A stretch of 64,000 nucleotides of DNA, from NCBI GenBank assembly GCA_002309715.1, contig DBXW01000008.1, positions 34,895 to 98,894 of the forward strand, written 5' to 3'. Source of the stretch: Candidatus Avelusimicrobium cornigerorum. Its GTDB lineage: Bacteria > Elusimicrobiota > Elusimicrobia > Elusimicrobiales > Elusimicrobiaceae. The notes under the pieces were generated by a model. It saw nothing but the letters and a program-made list of their open reading frames with translations, did not search any database and had not been told where the DNA came from. Both the position numbers and the translations under genes were made by a program. Of this stretch, positions 41,708 to 49,285 are shown one piece after another (positions within the stretch are counted from its first letter, which is position 1; the number at the start of each line of letters is the position of its first letter).

Positions 41708-41722
41708 TTTTCACGTGAAAAC
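41707..41722. promoter_or_regulatory. parS-like site 3
   Basis: TTTTCACGTGAAAA core palindrome with one end mismatch against the other two sites, 60 bases upstream of parA. Confidence 0.65.
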
Positions 41723-41781
41723 TCATTGATTTTTTGTATTAAATAATGTTTAATAAATATATACTTTAGTTTGGAGGAATT

Positions 41782-42615
41782 ATGGGTGAAATTGTGGTGG
41801 TTGCTAATCAAAAAGGTGGCGTAGGAAAGACAACTACTTCTATCAATTTGTCATACGCACTGGCTTGCTTAAACCAAGAAGTATTGTTAATTGATTTTGA
41901 TCCGCAAGGAAATGCCGGCTCCGGTTTGGGAGTTACGGTAGAAGAGGGCGGAAAATCCGTTTATCATTTTTTAACAAAAACGGCAACTTTTGAGCAAGTT
42001 ATACGCCAAACCTCCAATGAATTTTTAGACGTTATCCCTGCTTGTAAAAATTTAGCGGGTGCCGAAGTGGAACTTGTTAATGTACGCGGTCGCGAAAATA
42101 TGTTAAAAGAAGTGTTGGAGCCACTGCGTTCCATGTATAAGTATATTATTATAGACTGTCCGCCTTCATTGGGGTTGCTTACGCTAAACGCTATGATGGC
42201 GGCGGATAGTGTAATTACCCCGGTCCAGTGCGAGTATTACGCTATGGAAGGTTTGGCCCACTTCATTAGTACCGTAGCCAAAATTAAACAATTTCTACAT
42301 CCCAAATTGAAGATGGACGGCGGTGTGCTTACTATGTTTGATTCCCGTATGAACTTGTCCAAACAAGTTTTGGGTGAAGTAAGCCGCTTTTTCGGCGATC
42401 AAGTGTACAAAACGCCGATTCCGCGCAACATCCGTTTAGCCGAAGCGCCGAGTTTTGGGCAATCTATTTTTGATTACGATCCGGCTTGTCGCGGAGCCAA
42501 TGCTTATATACAACTTGCCATTGAATTTTTAGGACGCCGCGGGGCTAACGTAGAAGATTATCATAATTTCCAAATGACGGGCGAACGCGCCGTCAATTAC
42601 GATTTCGGAGGCTGA
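41782..42615 (+). CDS. parA: Chromosome partitioning ATPase ParA (Soj)
   Basis: Walker-type ATPase acting with ParB-parS to segregate origins. The 277-residue protein has the deviant Walker A KGGVGKTTTSINLS (near residue 11), DFDPQGNAGSGLG and IIDCPPSLGLLTLNAM. It has no N-terminal DNA-binding extension, as is usual for chromosomal Soj types. It sits 5 kb from dnaA; the parB start is one base after its stop. Confidence 0.95.
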   Translation: MGEIVVVANQKGGVGKTTTSINLSYALACLNQEVLLIDFDPQGNAGSGLGVTVEEGGKSVYHFLTKTATFEQVIRQTSNEFLDVIPACKNLAGAEVELVNVRGRENMLKEVLEPLRSMYKYIIIDCPPSLGLLTLNAMMAADSVITPVQCEYYAMEGLAHFISTVAKIKQFLHPKLKMDGGVLTMFDSRMNLSKQVLGEVSRFFGDQVYKTPIPRNIRLAEAPSFGQSIFDYDPACRGANAYIQLAIEFLGRRGANVEDYHNFQMTGERAVNYDFGG

Positions 42616-42616
42616 T

Positions 42617-43516
42617 ATGGTCAGACAGGCTTTAGGTAAAGGGTTAGATGCCCTAATTAAACAAACGCAAGAAATTTCCAATATGACAACGCAAGAAGTT
42701 ACCGCTGCCGCTCCGACGGGAACGGTTGTTTCGCGCATTGCAGTTAGCAAAATAGTGCCCAACCGTTTTCAGCCGCGCCGTGTTTTTGATGAAGAAAAAT
42801 TACAAGAGTTAGCACAATCTATTAAAGAACACGGCTTAACGCAACCGATAGTAGTAGTATATGATGCGGGGCTGGATAAATATGAAATTGTCGTCGGGGA
42901 ACGTCGTTTCCGCGCTACGCAACTGGCCGGACTGACCGAGATTGACGCGATTGTTCACAAACATTTGGGTGACCAAGAAATGTGCGCGCTGGCCTTAATT
43001 GAAAATATCCAACGCGAAGACTTAAACCCCATAGAAACCGCGCTCGGGTACCGCAATTTGATGAATAAATTTTACATTACACAGACGGATTTAGCCTCTT
43101 ATTGCGGTAAATCTAAAGCGGCTATTTCCAATGCGCTGCGCTTGCTGGAGTTAGAGCCGCATATCCAAGACGCGTTGCAAGAAGGTACGCTTAGCGAAGG
43201 TCACGGCCGTGCGCTTTTAATGGTAACGGATCCGGCCAAACGTGAGCAACTTTTTAAGAAGTTAAAAAACAGCAAAATGTCGGTACGGCAAGCCGAAGAC
43301 GCCGCCCGCGCATTGACAACGCCTTCCAAAAAGGCCGCTAAAAGCACCAAACCGACTGAGGTTGCGAGTTTTGAGAACGAGTTACAGGTTGCCCTGGGCA
43401 CCAAAGTAGAAGTGAAATACGGCAAGAATATGAAAAAAGGCACGCTCGTAATTCACTATCACTCGTTAGATGAGTTAGACAACATTGCCAGCCGTCTTAA
43501 AAATAAGATGTTATAA
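42617..43516 (+). CDS. parB: Chromosome partitioning protein ParB (Spo0J)
   Basis: parS-binding CTPase clamp. The 299-residue protein has an N-terminal ParA-stimulating segment (ALGKGLDALI), the CTP-binding GERRFRATQLAG motif, the LIENIQREDLNPIETA segment and a helix-turn-helix (about 140-180), then a C-terminal dimerisation domain ending RLKNKML. The last seven codons and stop recur downstream at 43741-43764. Confidence 0.95.
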   Translation: MVRQALGKGLDALIKQTQEISNMTTQEVTAAAPTGTVVSRIAVSKIVPNRFQPRRVFDEEKLQELAQSIKEHGLTQPIVVVYDAGLDKYEIVVGERRFRATQLAGLTEIDAIVHKHLGDQEMCALALIENIQREDLNPIETALGYRNLMNKFYITQTDLASYCGKSKAAISNALRLLELEPHIQDALQEGTLSEGHGRALLMVTDPAKREQLFKKLKNSKMSVRQAEDAARALTTPSKKAAKSTKPTEVASFENELQVALGTKVEVKYGKNMKKGTLVIHYHSLDELDNIASRLKNKML

Positions 43517-43560
43517 CGGCTGTTGGTATCTTCTATAAACGCGTACAAGGGTGCAAACAT
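43491..43560 (+). repeat. Direct repeat, copy 1 (end of parB)
   Basis: About 70 bp starting GCCGTCTTAAAAATAAGATG at the parB 3' end. It matches 43738-43811: the first 22 bases are identical, and the rest is similar with small gaps, including AAACGCGTACAA. Confidence 0.75.
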
Positions 43561-43709
43561 TACGTTTGCGCCCTTGTTACTTGCTACTGATATACAATTT
43601 TCCAAAATCTGTTTATTTTGCGGTGCCTTGCCCTTGACGTAGCTACCGCTACGCCTATGCGGGCAACTTGCCCCGCAAACTAAAAGCGATTTTGAAAAAT
43701 CATATAAAC
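43545..43709 (-). repeat. Structured dispersed repeat, copy B
   Basis: Inverted relative to copy A (28545-28708). The core at 43589-43709 is exactly 121 bp, as in A. On the minus strand it has GGGCA-AGT-TGCCC (43661-43673), CGTAGC-GGTA-GCTACG (43638-43653) and the end hairpin with arms at 43545-43558 and 43564-43577 (5-base loop). On plus that last hairpin follows the parB stop by 28 bases and may serve as its terminator. Outer arms ATATACAATTTTCC and GAAAAATCATAT are near-complementary, so the whole unit can close into one long hairpin. Confidence 0.75.
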
Positions 43710-43737
43710 TTACGCAAAGTTAGTCTTGGGGAAGCGG

Positions 43738-43811
43738 GCCGTCTTAAAAATAAGATGTTGTAATAAATAACGGCCTTGTTAAGTCCTGCAAACGCGTACA
43801 ACGGCGCAAAC
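43738..43811 (+). repeat. Direct repeat, copy 2 (relic of parB 3' end)
   Basis: Repeats the last codons of parB (R-L-K-N-K-M-L-stop in frame) and about 50 bases downstream, ending in a fragment of the left arm of the repeat-unit hairpin. With copy 1 it brackets the structured repeat. Confidence 0.75.
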
Positions 43812-43858
43812 AATAAGGTGTCATCTTAAACTTGATTCAGGATTGTCTCTGTAAGCAA

Positions 43859-43889
43859 CGAAACCTAAAACGCAAAGTTTTAGGTTTCG
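43859..43889 (-). terminator. Hairpin terminator for the aminotransferase gene
   Basis: Perfect 13-bp stem CGAAACCTAAAAC/GTTTTAGGTTTCG with a 5-base loop, 31 bases after the aminotransferase stop on the minus strand; the downstream T-run is short. Confidence 0.65.
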
Positions 43890-43920
43890 TGCATAAAGGG
43901 AAGATAAGACCGGTTGGTTT

Positions 43921-45048
43921 TTATCTTTCTTCGTAGAAGGCGCGGATCGTGTCACATACCCGCGTTACTTGTTCCTTGGTAATTTCCGGGAACATCGGGA
44001 TAGATAACACTTCTTGCGCCGCATTTTCGGCGTTAGGATAGTCGGCTGCTTTTAATTTCAAATGCGCGTACGCCGGTTGTTTGTAAAGCGGTACCGGGTA
44101 GTAAACGGCGGAGCCGATATTGTGTTCTTTTAAGTATGCTTGCAATTCGTCGCGTTTTTCGGCGCGGATAGTGAACACATAATACGATTGAGATGAACCC
44201 GCCGGCGGGGTGGGGGGTAACACAACCGGTACACCCGCAAGACCTTCTTCATACCAAGCGGCGGCTTTGCGGCGTTTTTCAGTCCACTCTTCCAAATGGG
44301 GCAATTTTACACGCAAAATGGCGGCCTGAACTTCGTCCATACGCAAGGTAGATCCTTCCAAATCATATTCATAGGCTTTGCCCATAGCGCGGCCGCTGTG
44401 GCGTAACGAGCGGCAGCGATTGGCGATATCGTCGTCGTTGGTGGTGATACAGCCCGCATCTCCGCACGCGCCTAAATTTTTGCTCGGATAGAAACTAAAG
44501 CACCCTGCGTCGCCGATCCCACCCACCATCACGCCGCCGCAAGAGGCCAAGTGGGCTTGGGCGCAGTCTTCAATTACTTTTAAGCCGTGCTCGTTAGCCA
44601 AATGCATAATGGCGCTCATATCGGCAGGATAGCCGTAAAGGTGCACGGGCAAAATGGCTTTTGTTTTTTTGGTGATTTTGCGTTCCGCGTCGGTAACATC
44701 CAAATTGTAGGTGCGAGGATCAATATCGGCAAATACAAATTTAGCGCCGGTCAAAGAGACAGAGGAAGTGGTCGCAATGAAGGTAAACGGCGTAGTAATT
44801 ACTTCATCTCCCGGGCCGATGCCGGCGGCTTTTAAAGCAATTTGAATAGCACTCGCTCCCGATGAACAGGTGATACAATGTTTGACTCCAATGGTTTTGG
44901 CAAATTCTTCTTCAAATTTTTCGGTTTGCGGGCCCAAAAGCCAATGCATGGAATTAAGTGCTTCGGCGGCGGCCGCATTGATTTGTTCTTTTAAACTGTC
45001 GTGCTGTTCTTTGAGATTAAACAGCGGAATAAGGGTATTGTCCGTCAT
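43921..45048 (-). CDS. DegT/DnrJ/EryC1/StrS-type sugar aminotransferase
   Basis: PLP enzyme transferring an amino group to a nucleotide-linked keto-sugar for surface glycans. The 375-residue protein has TCSSGASAIQIALKAAGIGPGDEVITTPFTF, HLYGYPADM, EDCAQAHLA and the PLP lysine in FSFYPSKNLGACGDAG (near residue 184). C-terminal LRMDEVQAAILRVKLPHLEEW is typical. It precedes the mgtC-like gene in transcription and is close to it (17 bp). The exact sugar substrate is not readable. Confidence 0.9.
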   Translation of the reverse strand: MTDNTLIPLFNLKEQHDSLKEQINAAAAEALNSMHWLLGPQTEKFEEEFAKTIGVKHCITCSSGASAIQIALKAAGIGPGDEVITTPFTFIATTSSVSLTGAKFVFADIDPRTYNLDVTDAERKITKKTKAILPVHLYGYPADMSAIMHLANEHGLKVIEDCAQAHLASCGGVMVGGIGDAGCFSFYPSKNLGACGDAGCITTNDDDIANRCRSLRHSGRAMGKAYEYDLEGSTLRMDEVQAAILRVKLPHLEEWTEKRRKAAAWYEEGLAGVPVVLPPTPPAGSSQSYYVFTIRAEKRDELQAYLKEHNIGSAVYYPVPLYKQPAYAHLKLKAADYPNAENAAQEVLSIPMFPEITKEQVTRVCDTIRAFYEER

Positions 45049-45065
45049 AGTAGTATGAGTTTCTC

Positions 45066-45695
45066 CTATTTGTATAAACTATAAACTTCCGGCATTTCCA
45101 AAAGTTCTTTGGTGATTTTTTGGAATTCACGCCCGGTAAACGTGGCAACAATGTTTACGTGAAACTTATTGTCTTGTTTCGTTATTTCTTGCTTTAAGAT
45201 GGTTACGTTTTGTTTTTCTATTTGTTTGGAAATTTTATCCACCGCTTCCCATTTGGGTTCACATACGAGGAAAATAGAATCGTAGTGTTTTAAAAGTTCC
45301 ATTATATGGATGGTTTGGCGCATAAACAGTTGCAATAGCAAAATAGCGATGGTGGTACAAGTAGCCAGAAAAAGTTGGTTATATCCTACCGCCATACCAA
45401 TAGCGGCAACTACCCAGACGTTGGCGGCGGTGGTTAAGCCGGAAATTTTATTTCCGTCACGTAAAATGGATCCTGCGCCGATAAAACCCACACCGGTTAC
45501 TACTTGCGCGGCAATCCGACCGGGATCTCCGCCGGCGTTGCCCATATATTCAGACAAAACTGTAAACAACATGGCGCCTAAACAGATTAAACAGTTGGTA
45601 GCGTATCCGGCAGGTTTGTCGTGATATTGACGTTCCATGCCCAACGCGCCGCCCAGAACAAGAGAGATAACAATTTTAATTAAAATATCTTCCAT
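45066..45695 (-). CDS. MgtC/SapB family membrane protein
   Basis: A 209-residue protein. Its N-terminal 130 residues hold four or so membrane helices with the family pattern GGALGMERQYHDKPAGYATNCLICLGAMLFTVLS and GVGFIGAGSILRDG. A cytosolic C-terminal domain follows (about 140-209) with an ACT-like make-up. Family members affect Mg2+ homeostasis and membrane potential; the role here is unknown. Confidence 0.9.
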   Translation of the reverse strand: MEDILIKIVISLVLGGALGMERQYHDKPAGYATNCLICLGAMLFTVLSEYMGNAGGDPGRIAAQVVTGVGFIGAGSILRDGNKISGLTTAANVWVVAAIGMAVGYNQLFLATCTTIAILLLQLFMRQTIHIMELLKHYDSIFLVCEPKWEAVDKISKQIEKQNVTILKQEITKQDNKFHVNIVATFTGREFQKITKELLEMPEVYSLYK

Positions 45696-45706
45696 AATGA
45701 TCTACA

Positions 45707-45734
45707 AAAAATCCGCCGCTTTTATGCGGCGGAT
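45707..45734 (-). terminator. Rho-independent terminator
   Basis: Stem AAATCCGCCGC/GCGGCGGATTT with a 6-base loop; on the minus strand a T-run follows. It ends the transcript of the 45749-46369 barrel gene. Confidence 0.85.
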
Positions 45735-45748
45735 TTAATAAAACCTCT

Positions 45749-46369
45749 TTAGAAACGGCAACCCATCTTTAACATAACGACGTAGTGATTATAATGGTTT
45801 TTGCCAAAGGCTTCTTTTACCTTACTTGCCGTATCAATGCGGTAGTAGCGGCCTTCTACGCCGAAAATAAGGTTGTCATCCAAATCAAATTCTAACCCGG
45901 CGCCTAACATCCCGGCCATATCAGTTCCGTCGGTAGTTACGTGCCCTCCGCCGTTAAGTTTTTGGCGCACAAAGGTATGTCCTAACCCTAAACCAAACGG
46001 TATATAAATACGCGTGGCTTGAGAGGGGAAAAAACTGAACCGGCCGGTAACAAGCCCGGTTACAACACCGGTGCGGTAATAATTGCCGGAAGAATCTTTT
46101 TCGCCATCACCAAGTTGGGTATAGTTGCCGTCTAACCCTAACCCAAAAAAGGGAACTAGGTTGCGGGTGAACCCTAAACCGGCTGTCCAACCGGTAGTGC
46201 CTAAATCAAAACCGTTTTGGTTCCAATTATTTCCTGGCAAAGCCACGCCGCCGTACCATTCTACGCGCGTCGTGTTTTTGCGAAGACCGTATTCTTGTAA
46301 ACCGTAATAATCTTGCGCTAAAGCAGGTACGGCTACAAATAAAGAAACAAGCAATAATAATTTTTTCAT
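45749..46369 (-). CDS. Outer membrane beta-barrel protein
   Basis: A 206-residue protein with a signal peptide ending ALAQ (about residue 19). Alternating polar/aromatic strands follow (GLGLDGNYTQLGDGE, GVVTGLVTGRFSFFP, NLIFGVEGRYYRID) and it ends MLKMGCRF with the terminal Phe expected for BAM recognition. Probably an eight-stranded OmpW/OmpA-like barrel; function unknown. A cysteine just before the final RF is unusual. Confidence 0.82.
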   Translation of the reverse strand: MKKLLLLVSLFVAVPALAQDYYGLQEYGLRKNTTRVEWYGGVALPGNNWNQNGFDLGTTGWTAGLGFTRNLVPFFGLGLDGNYTQLGDGEKDSSGNYYRTGVVTGLVTGRFSFFPSQATRIYIPFGLGLGHTFVRQKLNGGGHVTTDGTDMAGMLGAGLEFDLDDNLIFGVEGRYYRIDTASKVKEAFGKNHYNHYVVMLKMGCRF

Positions 46370-46396
46370 AACTCTACAATTACCTCTCTATATATT

Positions 46397-47002
46397 TTAA
46401 GAATTTTGTAAACCTTTTACAATATGTAACGAGCGTTGGGGGCTTTTAAAAAGGCCCCGACGGTTTTCTTCCACGACGCGTTCCCACTCGCCGCGGGCTT
46501 TTAAAATTTGTTCGGCGATGTCGCGTACGGCGGCGTGTCCTCCGGCTAAAGCAGAGGTATAAAGCGCCCGTTCTTTTACTTCTTTAATACTATTGGCTAC
46601 GGCTAGCGGCATTCCCACCCGGTCAATAACCCCTAAATCTATCAAGTCGTCTCCGATAAAGGCGGTTTGTTCCGGTTGCACGCCGAAATGTTCTTGTAAA
46701 TAATCTAAAACTTGATGTTTGACGGGAGTGTTGTAAAATAGAAAATCCATTCCCAAAAGTTTCGCCCAATACTCTAAAGTGGGGCTACTGCCGCGGGAAA
46801 TAATACCCGTTTTGATCCCGCAATGAGTTAAATACATTAACCCCATTCCATCTAATGATTCAAAATGTTTTATTTCGTGGGTTTGCCCTTGATTATCGGT
46901 AAAGAAACTGAGTGTTCCGTCGGTCATCACGCCATCTACGTCTGTCAGCAAGACTTTCAATGTTTTGGCTTTTTGGATAAAAAGAGAAGAAACTTTTGAC
47001 AT
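46397..47002 (-). CDS. kdsC: KdsC-like KDO 8-phosphate phosphatase
   Basis: HAD-type phosphatase giving free KDO for lipid A core. The 201-residue protein has DVDGVMTDGTLSF (motif I), IISRGSS (motif II), the KdsC-type VKHQVLDYL, and GDDLIDLGVIDRVGMPLAVANSIKEVK (motif IV) followed by ALYTSALAGGHAAVRDIAEQIL. It is longer than the standard roughly 175 residues by a C-terminal tail. The small cap typical of the C0 class fits. Another nucleotide-sugar HAD is possible. Confidence 0.85.
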   Translation of the reverse strand: MSKVSSLFIQKAKTLKVLLTDVDGVMTDGTLSFFTDNQGQTHEIKHFESLDGMGLMYLTHCGIKTGIISRGSSPTLEYWAKLLGMDFLFYNTPVKHQVLDYLQEHFGVQPEQTAFIGDDLIDLGVIDRVGMPLAVANSIKEVKERALYTSALAGGHAAVRDIAEQILKARGEWERVVEENRRGLFKSPQRSLHIVKGLQNS

Positions 47003-47054
47003 AATGTTGTTCTGCTTTATATTTTGTGTTGTCTAAAAATTATATAATAAACGT

Positions 47055-47735
47055 ATGAAGAAAATCACGAGCATTTTAGCAGCCTGTCTGTTTGTTTTGG
47101 CTGGATGTACCCCAAAAACTGTCATTAGCCAATCCTACGATTTTGACAATATGGAACGTATCGGCATTATGGCGTTTAATAGCCCCTGGCAGGAAATGCA
47201 AGGGGTGGAAAATTTATTTGCCAAATACCTGCTCAAGAATGGTTTTCGGGTAGTAGAACGCGCCCGTTTGGAAAGTGTTTTGCACGAGCACAACATTTCC
47301 GTATCGGGTTATTTATCTCCTCAAACTACGCGTGAAATCGGGCGTATTTTAGGAGTAGATGTTTTACTTATCGGTGAAGTTAGCACGTACACGCCGGCAC
47401 GAACGGAATTGACACTTACTGCTTCTCGCAAAACGCAATCTAAACCGGTATATACGCAAGATACGGTGCGTTTGCCGGATGGTTCTTATGCGGGGATTAT
47501 TCGCAATGTGGGGACCGAAGTTTCCCGTACGGCGGAAGTACACCCGACGGAGTATACCATCCGTGGGCGGGTGGCGCTCATTGCCAAAATGGTAGATGTG
47601 GAAACGGCTGAAATTATTTGGATAGGTTCCGCCGATGATTCGTCTTCCAGCACATTAGACAGTGCGGACCGTATTGCCTATAGATTAGTAAAAAGTTTTA
47701 AAAAGGAACTTGCCAAACGGCAACAAACAAAATGA
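47055..47735 (+). CDS. CsgG-like lipoprotein
   Basis: A 226-residue lipoprotein with lipobox LAGC (Cys18). The mature part resembles the periplasmic fold of CsgG/curli-assembly-type proteins: IGIMAFNSPW, LFAKYLLKNGFRVVERARLESVL, REIGRILGVDVLLIGEVSTY and VALIAKMVDVETAEIIWIG. No barrel-forming insertion is evident, so secretion pore function is unproven. TATAAT at 47043-47048 ends 6 bases before the ATG and there is no ribosome site, suggesting a leaderless start. The next small membrane gene overlaps by 4 bp. Confidence 0.75.
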   Translation: MKKITSILAACLFVLAGCTPKTVISQSYDFDNMERIGIMAFNSPWQEMQGVENLFAKYLLKNGFRVVERARLESVLHEHNISVSGYLSPQTTREIGRILGVDVLLIGEVSTYTPARTELTLTASRKTQSKPVYTQDTVRLPDGSYAGIIRNVGTEVSRTAEVHPTEYTIRGRVALIAKMVDVETAEIIWIGSADDSSSSTLDSADRIAYRLVKSFKKELAKRQQTK

Positions 47736-47980
47736 AAAAAACATTTTCTCCGCTGGCGCAACAAGCGAGCCGTTTTATCATACAAATAATTTTTTCCGCC
47801 GTAAAATTGGTGGCTGTGCTTTTTGTATTGGTGGTGAGTGTGTTGGTGGCCGGGCAAAGTTCGGTTGCTCCGGTGAGTGTGCGATTTTTAACGTCGCGCG
47901 GAATGGAATATGCGGCGGCTACGTTAAAGCCATACCGCCATTTTTTCCCCGAGCCGTATTTAATTAACGTAGAAGACTAA
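47732..47980 (+). CDS. Small membrane protein, unknown function
   Basis: An 82-residue protein with one strong hydrophobic segment (about 17-42) and a polar tail rich in aromatic residues. It overlaps the CsgG-like lipoprotein gene by 4 bp (ATGA), and serS starts 15 bp later. No family recognised. The overlap and clean frame support it as real. Confidence 0.6.
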   Translation: MKKTFSPLAQQASRFIIQIIFSAVKLVAVLFVLVVSVLVAGQSSVAPVSVRFLTSRGMEYAAATLKPYRHFFPEPYLINVED

Positions 47981-47995
47981 ATTAAAGAGGAAGTT

Positions 47996-49285
47996 ATGCT
48001 AGATATTAAACAAATTGTTGAAAAACCCGAAGAATTTAAAAAGCGCTTGTCGCTGCGCAAGCCGGAACTTGCCGGCCAAATTGATGATGTGCTTGCTAAA
48101 TATACCGCCTATAAAACGGTGTTGGCTAAAGTAGAAGAATTACGTGCTAAACGTAATGAAATGTCTAAATCTATCGGAAAGATCAAAAAGGAACAAGGCG
48201 ACGACGCGGCCAAAGCCGCTATGGCAGAAGTAGGAAAAATTAAAGAAGAAATGACCGCTAAAGAAAGCGAACTGGAGCCGCTTAAAAAAGAAGTAACCGA
48301 TTTGCTCTTGTCTATCCCCAACGTGCCTAACGAAAAAATTCCCGTCGGCGTTTCGGACGCGGACAACCCGGAATATATCCCGTGCTCGTTGCCGTTGCCT
48401 ACCTTTGATTTTAAGCCGTTAGACCACCAATCCGTCGGTGAAAAATTAGGCATTTTAGATTTTGAAGCCGCCGCCGCTTTGTCGGGCAGTCGCTTTGCTT
48501 TATTTAAAGGCGAAGGGGCAAGATTAGAGCGCGCAATTATTTCGTTTATGCTGGATATGCACGCCAAAAAGGGCTACACGGAAATTTTACCGCCGGTTAT
48601 TGTAAACGAAGAAATTTTAATCGGCACCGGGCAACTGCCCAAATTCCGCGAAGATATGTATGAACTGACCGGCGAGCCGAAACAATTTTTGATTTCCACG
48701 GCGGAAATTCCGCTGACCAATTTAAACCGTATTCGCGTCGTGCCGGAAGAAGAATTGCCGGTGAAATTAACGGCTTACTCGCCGTGTTTTCGCAAAGAGT
48801 CGGGCACGTACGGCAAAGATACGCGCGGTTTAATTCGCAACCACCAATTTGACAAAGTGGAACTTGTGATGCTTTCCAAACCGGAAAATTCGTATGAAAT
48901 GTTAGAGCAAATGGTGTCTGACGCGCAAGACGTGTTAAAAGCGTTGGAAATTCCGTATCACGTAGTAGAACTGTGCAGCGGAGACATTGGTTTTTCGTCG
49001 GCTAAAACGTATGATATTGAAGTTTGGATGCCCAGCGAAAATAAATTCCGCGAGATTTCTTCCTGCTCTAACTGTTTGGATTTCCAAGCCCGCCGGATGG
49101 GGTTACGCTACAAAAATACACTTGGCAAACAAGAGTATCTCCACACGTTAAACGGTAGCGGTTTGGCCGTGGGCCGTACGTTTGCCGCTATCTTGGAAAA
49201 CTTCCAACAAGCAGACGGTTCTGTGATTATTCCTAAAGCCTTGCGTCCGTATTTTGGTAAAGATAAAATTGAGGCTAAAAAATAA
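47996..49285 (+). CDS. serS: Seryl-tRNA synthetase
   Basis: Class II synthetase. The 429-residue protein has an N-terminal tRNA-binding coiled coil (about 28-105) and then the catalytic core: CFRKESGTYGKDTRGLIRNHQFDKVELV (motif 2) and LNGSGLAVGRTFAAILENFQ (motif 3). AGAGGAAG lies upstream. The next gene overlaps by one base (TAATG). Confidence 0.97.
   Translation: MLDIKQIVEKPEEFKKRLSLRKPELAGQIDDVLAKYTAYKTVLAKVEELRAKRNEMSKSIGKIKKEQGDDAAKAAMAEVGKIKEEMTAKESELEPLKKEVTDLLLSIPNVPNEKIPVGVSDADNPEYIPCSLPLPTFDFKPLDHQSVGEKLGILDFEAAAALSGSRFALFKGEGARLERAIISFMLDMHAKKGYTEILPPVIVNEEILIGTGQLPKFREDMYELTGEPKQFLISTAEIPLTNLNRIRVVPEEELPVKLTAYSPCFRKESGTYGKDTRGLIRNHQFDKVELVMLSKPENSYEMLEQMVSDAQDVLKALEIPYHVVELCSGDIGFSSAKTYDIEVWMPSENKFREISSCSNCLDFQARRMGLRYKNTLGKQEYLHTLNGSGLAVGRTFAAILENFQQADGSVIIPKALRPYFGKDKIEAKK

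Larger units (their letters stand above)
43517..43920. other. Non-coding region between parB and the aminotransferase gene
   Basis: 404 bases between convergent genes with no credible gene. It holds structured repeat copy B, the second copy of the parB 3' end and a hairpin terminator for the minus-strand aminotransferase. Confidence 0.6.

Noticed and set aside
40158..41722. Possible short repeats suggesting a CRISPR or phage attachment sites
   Set aside because: The three CACGTG palindromes are irregularly spaced and match ParB parS-like sites next to parAB; no spacer array.
43741..43764. A second short coding gene ending in RLKNKML
   Set aside because: It is only the last codons of parB duplicated, with no start or upstream frame.
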